Positions 1 through 7,570 of a stretch of DNA of 19,417 nucleotides are shown here, one piece after another. Under the pieces are notes generated by a model. The model was not told the origin of the DNA and ran no database searches. It was given only the letters and a program-made list of their open reading frames with translations. The position numbers and the translations under genes were made by a program. How positions within the stretch are numbered: position 1 is the stretch's first letter; each line of letters starts with the position of its first letter. The stretch covers positions 1 through 19,417 of the forward strand of contig JAGYMR010000029.1 in assembly GCA_018400515.1 (NCBI GenBank). The letters are read 5' to 3'. The DNA comes from Tangfeifania sp. (GTDB taxonomy: Bacteria > Bacteroidota > Bacteroidia > Bacteroidales > Prolixibacteraceae).

Positions 1-219
1 GAAATGTGGTAAAAAGATAAAAAGATAATAAATTAATTTAAAATACTTAAAAACCATTTATTTTAAAAGGAAAATATTATGAATATGGGATATTGTAGAT
101 TCAAAAATACGTATGAAGATTTATATGATTGTTTTGACCATATGAATAATACTGATTTATCTTCAGAGGAGGAAAAACATAGATTATTATTAATCGAGAA
201 ATGCATGGAAATTGTAGAC
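1..219. other. AT-rich segment of foreign composition
   Basis: By hand count this segment has about 49 G/C in 219 bases (22%), against about 83 in 140 (59%) for bases 221-360. The change is abrupt, between the codons for Asp47 and Phe49 of the reading frame that starts at 79. The coding part (79-219) reads as the start of a small soluble protein beginning MNMGYCRFKNTYEDLYDCFD. From memory this resembles a family of short hypothetical proteins common in Bacteroidota (MxYCRFENTxxDLxDC-type starts). The upstream 78 bases are nearly pure A/T and hold no recognisable gene. The segment could be acquired DNA, one side of a rearrangement, or the wrong half of a chimeric contig. Confidence 0.75.
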
Positions 220-1284
220 ATTTTCCCGGCAGAAAGCGGTCTTTGGCGGGCTGCAACCGTTATTTTCTGGCTGTTGGCTTTTTCCTATGCTTTCGGGAGG
301 CTTGCTGAACACACAGGCCCCGGATGGCTGGCCGGCCCCCTTGTCAAGACCGGATCCTGGTGGTTGGGGGCGATGGTATACCTTACCCTGATGTTCCTGC
401 TTGTTGACATTCTCCGGGGAGTGAACAGCCTGCTGCATTTTTCCGGGATTCTCCACTTCAGCTGGCTAAGCAGCAAGGGAAAAACAGCGGTTTTGCTGAT
501 TTATGCTGTTACCGCCCTCATTCTGGTAGCCGGTTACTTCAATGCCCGGTTCCCGGTGATCCGGAGAACCATGGTACAACTCAACAAACCGGTACCCGCC
601 GATATCCGGAGAGTGGTGCTGGTTTCTGACATCCATCTGGGAATGATGATATCCAACGGAAGGCTCGACAGGCTGGTAACGCTCGTGAACCGGGAAAAGG
701 CTGACCTGGTGCTGCTTGCAGGCGATGTTTTTGATGAAGATCTGGGGACCGTGATCAAAAATAACATGGGCGACCTACTGAGAAATTTAAAGGCCAGCCA
801 CGGAGTTTTTGCCGTTTTAGGGAACCATGAATTTTACGGGGATGCTGTATCTGCTGAAAAATATCTTGAAAACCATAACATTACTGTCTTGCGCGACAGC
901 GTAGTTGTCCTTCCCGGCGGAATGGTGCTTGCCGGTCGCGAAGATATCACAGCAGAACAGATGGGTGGAGGACCGCGAAAATCGGTTGAGGCACTGCTTG
1001 CCGGGGCCGACACGGGAAAGCCCGTTCTGCTGATGGACCATCAGCCCATGAAACTTTCGGAGGCCGCCAACAGTGCGGTCGATCTTCAGGTCTCGGGACA
1101 CACCCACAACGGACAAATGTGGCCCTTCAACTACATTACCGGAAGTCTTTTCGAAATAAGCAGAGGCCCCGGAAAAATCAACGACACCCACTTCTATGTC
1201 TCCTCGGGATATGGTACCTGGGGACCGCCCATCCGTACAAACAGCCGCTCAGAGATCGTGGTACTGGAAATCAGGGGGCAATAA
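79..1284 (+). CDS. Membrane-anchored metallophosphoesterase with a foreign N-terminus (chimeric ORF)
   Basis: From about residue 49 this is a calcineurin-like metallophosphoesterase of the membrane-anchored YkuE/YaeI-like type. Three hydrophobic segments (about 57-75, 94-113 and 136-153) precede a catalytic domain carrying the full metal-binding set: SDIH (Asp184, His186), GD (Asp216), GNHE (Asn249, His250), DHQP (His321) and SGHTHNG (His341, His343). Relatives hydrolyse phosphomonoesters or diesters at the membrane; the substrate here is unknown. Residues 1-47 do not belong to this family. They are acidic, soluble, encoded by about 22% GC DNA and resemble the start of an unrelated small protein. 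The native first hydrophobic segment appears to be missing. The frame is open across the junction and a weak purine-rich stretch (aaaagg) precedes ATG 79, so a fusion protein could be made, but an assembly or recombination artefact is equally possible. The phosphoesterase call is firm; the start is not. Confidence 0.85.
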   Translation: MNMGYCRFKNTYEDLYDCFDHMNNTDLSSEEEKHRLLLIEKCMEIVDIFPAESGLWRAATVIFWLLAFSYAFGRLAEHTGPGWLAGPLVKTGSWWLGAMVYLTLMFLLVDILRGVNSLLHFSGILHFSWLSSKGKTAVLLIYAVTALILVAGYFNARFPVIRRTMVQLNKPVPADIRRVVLVSDIHLGMMISNGRLDRLVTLVNREKADLVLLAGDVFDEDLGTVIKNNMGDLLRNLKASHGVFAVLGNHEFYGDAVSAEKYLENHNITVLRDSVVVLPGGMVLAGREDITAEQMGGGPRKSVEALLAGADTGKPVLLMDHQPMKLSEAANSAVDLQVSGHTHNGQMWPFNYITGSLFEISRGPGKINDTHFYVSSGYGTWGPPIRTNSRSEIVVLEIRGQ

Positions 1285-1377
1285 TCATTGCAGTGCAAAC
1301 CCTGCGGCACTCCTTTCCCGGGAAAACGGGCAATCACTCTCCCCCCCGGACAAAACAGAAAAATATCCCCACAAATT

Positions 1378-1400
1378 AATCTTTCCCACTGAAAGATTTT
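1378..1400 (+). terminator. Possible hairpin terminator after the phosphoesterase gene
   Basis: A perfect 8-bp stem (AATCTTTC / GAAAGATT, loop CCACT) is followed by TT and an AT-rich run rather than a clean U-tract. It lies 94 bases after the phosphoesterase stop and before the hydrolase gene at 1481, the right place for a terminator. The weak stem and broken T-run keep confidence low. Confidence 0.35.
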
Positions 1401-1480
1401 AAATAAAATTTCCGTAACTTGAAAAGGGGCTGGAGTCAAGTGTCACCCCGTAGGTCCAATGCAATAATGCCGGGATAAGT

Positions 1481-3472
1481 ATGTATAAAATCATTGAACA
1501 TACCTGGATACCGCTGCCGGACGGAAACAGGCTTTCCGCGAAACTCTGGATTCCCGGTTCAGCTGAAAAGCAACCGGTACCGGCCATTCTGGAATACATT
1601 CCTTACCGGAAGCGGGATTTTAAAGCCGTGCGGGATGCGCAAACCTATGACTTTTTTGCCCGGAACGGTTATGCCGGTGTACGGATAGACATTCGCGGGA
1701 GCGGGGATTCTGAAGGCATTTTAAGGGACGAATACCTGCAACAGGAACTGGACGACGGGCTGGAAATATTGCGCTGGATCGCCCGCCAGTCGTGGTGCAA
1801 CGGAAAAATCGGCATGATGGGGATCTCATGGGGCGGTTTTAACGGACTGCAAATAGCCGCCCTGTCGCCCCCCGAACTGCAGGCGGTAATAACGGTTGCC
1901 TCCACCGATAACCGGTACGCCGACGATGTGCATTACATGGGAGGGTGCCTGCTTACCGACAACCTCTCCTGGGCATCCACCATGTTTGCCTATAATTCAT
2001 GTCCCCCCGACCCTGCCATTGCCGGGGCCCGCTGGAAGGACCTCTGGCTGGAAAGGCTGGAAGGGAGCGGCCTTTGGTTAAAAAAATGGCTGGAACATCA
2101 GCGGTTCGATGACTACTGGAAACATGCTTCGGTCATGTTTAATTATGAAAAAATAAAATGTCCGGTTTTTGCTGTCGGGGGCTGGGCCGACGGTTATTCA
2201 AATGCCGTTTTCCGCTTGATGCAACACCTGAAAGTCCCCCGGAAGGGACTGATCGGCCCCTGGGGGCATAAATACCCGCACCTGGGAGGTCCCGGACCAA
2301 CCATCGATTTTTTAAATGAGGCTTTGCGCTGGTGGGACCGGTGGTTAAAAAACATCCGGAACGGCATCGATGAAGAACCGGTTCTGCGGACCTGGATGCA
2401 GGATACCGTCTCACCGGTATCCGAAAAAAGACCCGGTTCCTGGATCGCTGAAACGCAGTTTCCTTCAAAAAATGTAACTCCGGTAACCTGCTGTCTGAAA
2501 AACGGGGAAATTGATCTGGAAGGAGATCTTCCGGAATATAAAAAACCTTTCACCATCCAAAGTCCGCTGAGCGTGGGGCTTTTTGCAGGAAAATGGTGCT
2601 CCTATGCAGCCTCCACCGACCTGCCGAGCGACCAGCGGGAAGAGGATGGCGGGGCCCTGCTCTTCGACACCCCCCCCTTAAAAAAAGAGACGGAAATTTT
2701 TGGGGCTCCGGAACTGCACCTCTCCCTGAAAAGCGACAAACCCGTAGCAATGGTCACTGCCAGGCTCTCGAATGTAGCCCCCAACGGCAAGGCGACCCGG
2801 GTAACCTACGGAGTATTCAATCTGACCCACCGGAACAGCGATGAACAACCTGAATATTTATCTCCCGGAAAAAAATTCCGGATAAGGCTAAAACTCAACT
2901 ACATTGCTCAACTCTTCCGCACCCGCCATAAAATCCGGCTCTCACTATCCACCTCTTACTGGCCGCTGGTCTGGCCCTCCCCCGAACCGGTAACCCTCAC
3001 CATATTCCCCCATGAAAGTAAGTTAATTTTACCCGTCAGACAACCACAGGAACAGGATGCGTTGCTGAGGGACCTCGGGAAACCAGTCCTGGAAAATAAA
3101 ATGAAAACCACCCTGCTGGTGCCGCCAAAAAGGGAGTGGAAAGTGATCCACAACCTGGCCACCAATGAAACAACACTGGATGTAACCAATAACGACGCCC
3201 GGTACAAACTCAATGAGATCAACTGGACCATGGGAAAGAATGTCACCGAAAAATATTCTTATATAAGCTATAACTATGATACCGTAAGGGGAGAGGTCAT
3301 TAGCGAACGGAGCTTTGAGAGGGACGACTGGTATGTAAAAACAACCACCCGCACCGTCCTCACATCAACAAAAACACACTTCATTATCCGGGCGAGCCTG
3401 GATGCCTATGAAGGAGATGTGAGAGTATTCAGCAAATCGTGGGATGAGCGTGTGAAAAGAGACTTTCTGTAA
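1481..3472 (+). CDS. CocE/NonD family alpha/beta hydrolase (peptidase S15-like)
   Basis: This is a serine hydrolase of the CocE / X-Pro dipeptidyl-peptidase S15 superfamily, 663 residues. Residues 1-300 are the alpha/beta-hydrolase core: YIPYRKRD near 40, the DIRGSGDSEG strand-loop at 70-79, and nucleophile elbow GISWGG with Ser116. The likely triad partners are Asp237 (GGWADGY) and His263 (GPWGHKYPH). Residues about 300-530 fit the galactose-binding-like beta domain of the family. A further C-terminal stretch of roughly 120 residues (from about 541) has no motif I recognise. No signal peptide is visible, so the protein is probably cytoplasmic. Known members cleave acyl esters or amides such as cocaine, X-Pro dipeptides and beta-lactam side chains, so the substrate cannot be predicted. 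It stands alone, 196 bases after the previous gene. Confidence 0.9.
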   Translation: MYKIIEHTWIPLPDGNRLSAKLWIPGSAEKQPVPAILEYIPYRKRDFKAVRDAQTYDFFARNGYAGVRIDIRGSGDSEGILRDEYLQQELDDGLEILRWIARQSWCNGKIGMMGISWGGFNGLQIAALSPPELQAVITVASTDNRYADDVHYMGGCLLTDNLSWASTMFAYNSCPPDPAIAGARWKDLWLERLEGSGLWLKKWLEHQRFDDYWKHASVMFNYEKIKCPVFAVGGWADGYSNAVFRLMQHLKVPRKGLIGPWGHKYPHLGGPGPTIDFLNEALRWWDRWLKNIRNGIDEEPVLRTWMQDTVSPVSEKRPGSWIAETQFPSKNVTPVTCCLKNGEIDLEGDLPEYKKPFTIQSPLSVGLFAGKWCSYAASTDLPSDQREEDGGALLFDTPPLKKETEIFGAPELHLSLKSDKPVAMVTARLSNVAPNGKATRVTYGVFNLTHRNSDEQPEYLSPGKKFRIRLKLNYIAQLFRTRHKIRLSLSTSYWPLVWPSPEPVTLTIFPHESKLILPVRQPQEQDALLRDLGKPVLENKMKTTLLVPPKREWKVIHNLATNETTLDVTNNDARYKLNEINWTMGKNVTEKYSYISYNYDTVRGEVISERSFERDDWYVKTTTRTVLTSTKTHFIIRASLDAYEGDVRVFSKSWDERVKRDFL

Positions 3473-3478
3473 AAACAG

Positions 3479-3530
3479 AACCTGACACGCATTCCAGCTA
3501 TACCGCCGGGATAAATGGAACCGTCAGGTT
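3479..3530. repeat. Long imperfect palindrome between two genes
   Basis: The outer arms AACCTGAC (3479-3486) and GTCAGGTT (3523-3530) are perfectly complementary. Inside them TTCCA pairs with TGGAA, and inside that TAT-A-CC pairs with GG-G-ATA around a GCC loop. Three stacked helices separated by small internal loops would give one extended hairpin. It starts 7 bases after the hydrolase stop codon and has no U-tract, so it is not a classic intrinsic terminator. It could be an mRNA 3'-end stabiliser, a dispersed repeat or a protein-binding site. Confidence 0.6.
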
Positions 3531-3622
3531 GAATCGCCGTCTCAATGCTATTCAAAGGACTTTCTTCCGGTTACAAAGCGTTGAAATCCTGAGATGCCAT
3601 ACATTAAATTATTTTTATTCAA

Positions 3623-4915
3623 ATGAAGAAGCAAATTTTCGTCATCGGCCTGGACAAATTCAATCTTAAGAAGCTTCAGCGGCTGCCGGGAGCTGAGGAG
3701 TATGATTTTTTGCCGGCCCTGGAGATTTCGGAAATGCGGCAGGTGGATTCCTACGACATGGAGCAACTGATCCAAAAGTGTTCTGAACGGATTGACAAGC
3801 ACGGAAGTATTGATGCCATTGTGAGCTATTATGATTTCCCGGGGACCACCCTTTTGCCCGTTATCGCAGAAAAATATGGATTGCCCGGTCCCACGCTCGA
3901 AAGTGTTATGAAGTGCGAAAATAAATACTGGAGCCGCCTGGAGCAGAATAAAGTAATTCCCGAACACATTCCCGTCTTCAAAGCATTCGACCCTTTTAAG
4001 AAGGAGGTATTCAAAGAGCTGGGACTGGTTTTTCCCTGCTGGATCAAACCCATAAAGTCATTCCGGTCCTTCCTGGCCTATCGCATTAACGGTGAAGCCC
4101 AATTTTACGAATACATGGAAGAGGTAAAAAAACAGATCGATTACATCTCTGAACCGTTCAATTACCTCATGAAAAAATACCAAATGCCTTTTGAGTTTGC
4201 TGAAATGGAAGAAAAATGCATTGCCGAGAGCCAGCTTTCGGGCCATCAATGCACGGTGGAGGGCTATGTCTATGACGGACAGGTGGTGGTATACGGGATT
4301 GTTGATTCCATCAGGGACGAAGACCGCTCCTCGTTTGCAAGTTATGAATATCCCTCTTCGCTCCCCCAGGAGATCCAGTTCCGAATGGCGGATGTCACCC
4401 GGCGGGTAATTACACAGGTGGAGCTGGACAATTCGCCTTTTAATATTGAATACTTTTACAACCAGACCGCTGACAAAGTGTACCTTCTGGAGATCAATCC
4501 CCGCATTTCACAGGCCCATACTGACATTTTTGAAAAAGTCCACGGCATTTCCCATCACTACATCATGCTGAACCTGGCGCTGGGGAAAAAACCGGGGATC
4601 ATGGAGTTCAACGGCAAATTCAATAAAGCAGCCAACTTCATGCTGCGCACCTTCAAAAGCGGCAGGATCAAAAAAGCCCCGACACTGGATGAAATAAAGA
4701 TCCTGAAACATTTTATTTCCGGACTCGAGATTAAACTTCATGTCACCAACGGCATGCACCTAAGTGAATTGCACGGACAGGACAGCTACAGTTTTGAACT
4801 GGCCAACATTCTGCTTGGAGGCCGCGATCACCGCGATCTGGTAAAAAAATACAACCGCTGCCTCAAGGGATTAACATTCGACATCGAATATGATGACCCC
4901 ACCCTGCTGCATTAA
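3623..4915 (+). CDS. ATP-grasp domain enzyme, substrate unknown
   Basis: The 430-residue protein has the layout of a carbamoyl-phosphate synthase/biotin-carboxylase-type ATP-grasp ligase. There is an N-terminal Rossmann-like pre-ATP domain (MKKQIFVIGLD; SYYDFPGTTLLPVIAEKYGLPGP at about 68-90), a nucleotide-binding lysine region (KCENKYWSR at 98-105, then IKP with Lys142), an ATP-binding stretch around CTVEGYVYDG (210-219), and the metal-binding strand NIEYF...LLEINPRIS (Asn274, Glu276, Glu290, Asn292, Arg294). Such enzymes couple ATP hydrolysis to ligation of a carboxylate to an amine or thiol. No signal peptide or membrane segment is seen. The gene has no peptide-ligase or biosynthetic partner beside it; the next gene is 108 bases downstream with its own promoter-like element. 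ATG 3623 opens the protein at a typical first beta strand. The fold call is strong; the reaction is not assignable. Confidence 0.85.
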   Translation: MKKQIFVIGLDKFNLKKLQRLPGAEEYDFLPALEISEMRQVDSYDMEQLIQKCSERIDKHGSIDAIVSYYDFPGTTLLPVIAEKYGLPGPTLESVMKCENKYWSRLEQNKVIPEHIPVFKAFDPFKKEVFKELGLVFPCWIKPIKSFRSFLAYRINGEAQFYEYMEEVKKQIDYISEPFNYLMKKYQMPFEFAEMEEKCIAESQLSGHQCTVEGYVYDGQVVVYGIVDSIRDEDRSSFASYEYPSSLPQEIQFRMADVTRRVITQVELDNSPFNIEYFYNQTADKVYLLEINPRISQAHTDIFEKVHGISHHYIMLNLALGKKPGIMEFNGKFNKAANFMLRTFKSGRIKKAPTLDEIKILKHFISGLEIKLHVTNGMHLSELHGQDSYSFELANILLGGRDHRDLVKKYNRCLKGLTFDIEYDDPTLLH

Positions 4916-4998
4916 AATCAACCCTCCGGTCCTTTAACTGTTTTTTAAATATTCGGCGGAAAAACGGGATCCTGCAATAAATTTCCCGGAGCAAATAT

Positions 4999-5006
4999 TA
5001 CTTTTG
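4999..5006 (+). promoter_or_regulatory. Bacteroidota-type -7 promoter element
   Basis: TACTTTTG matches the Bacteroidota sigma-ABfr consensus TAnnTTTG exactly, 17 bases before the ATG at 5024. It would give a short leader of about a dozen bases. I see no convincing TTG -33 element upstream. Confidence 0.5.
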
Positions 5007-5023
5007 ACGGCAAACAAAAAGAG

Positions 5024-5629
5024 ATGGGATTAAACGTTCATTCTGAAGCAAAAGCCCTGATATTTGACCTGGATGGTACCTTGTCCAATTCGCTGCCGGT
5101 GCATGTGGCCACCTGGAATCAGCTGGGTGCAACCTACGGATTCAAATTTGATCCGCAGATTGTGCATGACATGACCGGACAGCCCACCATCGCGTTTGCC
5201 CGCCATATTGTTGCCCGGTATGGTCTTTCGGAGAATCCGGAGGAACTGGTCAGGCAAAAACAACAATCTTTCTGGAATTCAGCGCATCTGCTTGAACCGG
5301 TCGAAGAGGTGATTGCCATTGTAAAAGCTTTCCACGGGAAACTGCCCATGGCGGTGGGAACGGGAGCCAGCCGGCGGAGTGCCGAAGTCCAGCTCGAAGC
5401 CCTTCAGCTCACCTCCTTTTTCGATGCCGTTGTTTCGGCCAATGACGTAACCCGGCATAAACCCCATCCCGAAACATTTCTTAAGTGTGCCCTGCTTATG
5501 GGGGTCGAACCTGCCGGATGCCAGGTTTACGAAGACGGGAACCTGGGCATTGAAGCGGCGAAAAGAGCTGGTATGCTCATCACAGATGTACGACCGCACA
5601 TCAACTACGGCGAATGGAAACTTTCCTGA
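5024..5629 (+). CDS. HAD-family sugar-phosphate phosphatase, YqaB / beta-phosphoglucomutase-like
   Basis: The protein shows all four HAD motifs: DLDGTLSNS (nucleophile Asp15, acid/base Asp17), the VGTGAS threonine/serine motif at 111-116, Lys146 in RHKPHPETF, and the acidic pair Glu170-Asp171 in YEDGNLGIEAAKRAGM. A helical cap domain of about 60 residues follows motif I (type C1). At 201 residues, and in segments such as PMAVGTG and HKPxPxTFL, it strongly recalls E. coli YqaB, which dephosphorylates fructose-1-phosphate and 6-phosphogluconate. A beta-phosphoglucomutase-type mutase is the main alternative. The protein is cytoplasmic. Its last 16 bases overlap the start of the AEC permease gene, implying co-transcription and translational coupling. 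Confidence 0.88.
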   Translation: MGLNVHSEAKALIFDLDGTLSNSLPVHVATWNQLGATYGFKFDPQIVHDMTGQPTIAFARHIVARYGLSENPEELVRQKQQSFWNSAHLLEPVEEVIAIVKAFHGKLPMAVGTGASRRSAEVQLEALQLTSFFDAVVSANDVTRHKPHPETFLKCALLMGVEPAGCQVYEDGNLGIEAAKRAGMLITDVRPHINYGEWKLS

Positions 5630-6543
5630 TTGCATTTGAAGCGATAGTCCCCCTCTTCCTTGTCATTCTGGCCGGAGCTCTTTTTTCAAAAACAAAAGCA
5701 TCCTCTGAGCACTGGGTGGAGGTCCTGAATAAATATGCCCTGTGGATCGGATTTCCCGCCCTCGTTATTGCCTCCCTGATGAACCTCGATACCGCCATGA
5801 AATCCTATTTGCCGCTGATCCTTATAAACGGGGGATACATCGTGGCCTGCATCTTCCTGGCTTTCCCCATTGCCGCTCTTTTTGGGTTGACAAACAAAAT
5901 GAAGCGCACCCTTTTCCTGATATTGCCATTCGGGAACACGGCCTACCTGGGCATTCCCGTTTTAAACAATGCGCTGGGAAACAGTATTCTCCCCGTGGCA
6001 GCCATCATTTCAGCCATCTATGTATTTTTGCTGCTCACCCTCGCCATAATACTAATTGAGATTCACGGACAACAAAAGATCAATCTGAAGAACCTGATAA
6101 AAAGCCTGGCTCAAAACCCCCTCCTGCTTTCCGTGTTCATCGGGCTCGGAATTGCCTGGGCCGGCATCCGGTTGCCGGATTTTGCCGAAAAAACCATCCA
6201 TCTTTTTTCCCGGTCGGTAACCGCTGTGGTTTTATTTTCCCTGGGCATCTTCCTGGGAATGCACCCGCTGGGGAAACTGAAAAACTGGATCCATATTTTT
6301 GGATGGTCGGTGATCATCATGATTGTCCTGCCAGCCGCTTTATTCGGACTCCTTCAATTTTCAGCCCTGGACCCTGTTCAATCGAAGGCCACCCTGCTGG
6401 ATGCCGCCATGCCGCTGGGACTAACCCCCTATGTTCTGTCGGTACAGTACAGGCTGGAAACAACGCTCACCGCACGGCTTGTTGTCTTCAGCACCCTGCT
6501 TTCTGTGGTGGTGCTGCCTCTCTGGATAACCGCTGCAGGATGA
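5614..6543 (+). CDS. AEC (auxin efflux carrier) family permease
   Basis: This 309-residue protein is almost wholly hydrophobic, with about ten transmembrane segments. Its N-terminus (PLFLVILAGALFSKTK...HWVEVLNKYALWIGFPALV) and the central break after an IxLAQNPLLLSV-like segment (about 160-175) are typical of the bacterial AEC family (PF03547). Characterised relatives move malate, malonate or related organic acids; nothing here tells the substrate. It starts inside the HAD phosphatase gene (16-base overlap), which suggests the two are made together and may serve the same metabolite pathway. That functional link is inference. It converges on the TauE-like gene with only 58 bases between, and I see no clear terminator there. 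Confidence 0.88.
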   Translation: METFLIAFEAIVPLFLVILAGALFSKTKASSEHWVEVLNKYALWIGFPALVIASLMNLDTAMKSYLPLILINGGYIVACIFLAFPIAALFGLTNKMKRTLFLILPFGNTAYLGIPVLNNALGNSILPVAAIISAIYVFLLLTLAIILIEIHGQQKINLKNLIKSLAQNPLLLSVFIGLGIAWAGIRLPDFAEKTIHLFSRSVTAVVLFSLGIFLGMHPLGKLKNWIHIFGWSVIIMIVLPAALFGLLQFSALDPVQSKATLLDAAMPLGLTPYVLSVQYRLETTLTARLVVFSTLLSVVVLPLWITAAG

Positions 6544-6601
6544 TCCAAAACCGGGAAGTTTTTGCCATCCTGAGCCGGAAAAGGGGTTGTGGGGCGGCTG
6601 C

Positions 6602-7357
6602 CTAGCCAAAGACCCCGAACAAATTCAGGATTACGATGATGAGTGCCAGAATCAGAATGATCCGGACATACCGGACACCCCCTTTCACGGTAAAATGAAC
6701 CCCCAGCCAGGCTCCGGCCATGTTTCCGGCGGCCAGGATAAGCCCTGCCATCCAGTCGACCTGATCGTGAAACATAAAAATGCCAATGCAAAAAAGGGTG
6801 TAGATCAACGTGATAAAAACCTTGATTGCATTGGCTTTTACCAGGTCATAACCACAACCCAGCACCAGTCCGGCCAGGAGGAAAAAGCCCACCCCCATTT
6901 GAATAAAACCGCCATAAAAACCGATAAACACAAAGAGAAAGTATTGCCACACCGACGGCCGGCCGCGTACATTTTCCGCATGCTCTTTCAACCATACTTC
7001 AGGTTTGAAAACAACCAGAAGAAGCATCAATACCATCAGCCCGGCAATGATCTTCTCCAATAACCGGGGGTTGACTTCAACGGCAAACAATGCACCAATC
7101 ACGGCTCCCGCAATGGCGGGAATGGCCAGCCGGTAGTCGGTGGTTACCTTCAGGACTTTTTTCCGGCGGAACCTGTTGACCCCGATCACATTCTGCAAAA
7201 ATATGGCAATGCGGTTGGTGCCATTGGCCACATTGGCGGGAAGCCCCAAAAACATCAGCATGGGCAACGTAAGCATAGAACCGCCGCCCGCGGTCATGTT
7301 AATAAATCCGGCAACCAGTCCGGTTCCGGCCAGTGCAAGTATATAATACCACTCCAT
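6602..7357 (-). CDS. TauE/SafE (PF01925) family membrane permease
   Basis: The 251-residue integral membrane protein has about eight predicted segments. The N-terminal signature AGFINMTAGGGSMLTLPML (residues about 16-34) and a second-half partner around YGGFIQMGVGFFLLAGLVL are diagnostic of the TauE/SafE/YfcA family. Members have been linked to export or uptake of sulfite, sulfoacetate and other small anions; here the substrate is unknown. ATG 7357 places the first hydrophobic segment immediately after the start. The gene stands alone on the minus strand, converging with the AEC permease and about 85 bases downstream of the possible small ORF after glyA. Confidence 0.88.
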   Translation of the reverse strand: MEWYYILALAGTGLVAGFINMTAGGGSMLTLPMLMFLGLPANVANGTNRIAIFLQNVIGVNRFRRKKVLKVTTDYRLAIPAIAGAVIGALFAVEVNPRLLEKIIAGLMVLMLLLVVFKPEVWLKEHAENVRGRPSVWQYFLFVFIGFYGGFIQMGVGFFLLAGLVLGCGYDLVKANAIKVFITLIYTLFCIGIFMFHDQVDWMAGLILAAGNMAGAWLGVHFTVKGGVRYVRIILILALIIVILNLFGVFG

Positions 7358-7441
7358 ACAAATTTTCGGTTTTCGGATCGCTGGTTGAACAGGTCCGGCA
7401 AACGGCGGAAGATTTCCCCGCCAGGTGCCCCAGGCGATGAA

Positions 7442-7570
7442 TCAGGTTAACGCAGGATCATTCCCAAAACGAATCGCATAATTTAACAAGTGTTTTCCCG
7501 GCCGAACCATGAAAGAAACTGCTCCTGCCGGCGTCAGCGGCCTGCCGGTTTCCGCATCAAAAAGGATCAA
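7442..7570 (-). CDS. Possible small ORF downstream of glyA (42 residues, TTG start)
   Basis: The 209 bases between glyA and the TauE-like gene hold one protein-like reading frame on the minus strand. It could begin at a TTG that overlaps the glyA stop (TTGA) and end at a TGA at 7444-7442. It contains [12 protein letters not shown] and [18 protein letters not shown], a balanced composition that looks more like real protein than chance. The frame also stays open back into glyA, so it may be out-of-frame read-through rather than a gene. No family is recognised and no ATG start of useful length exists. Confidence 0.2.
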   Translation of the reverse strand: MILFDAETGRPLTPAGAVSFMVRPGKHLLNYAIRFGNDPALT

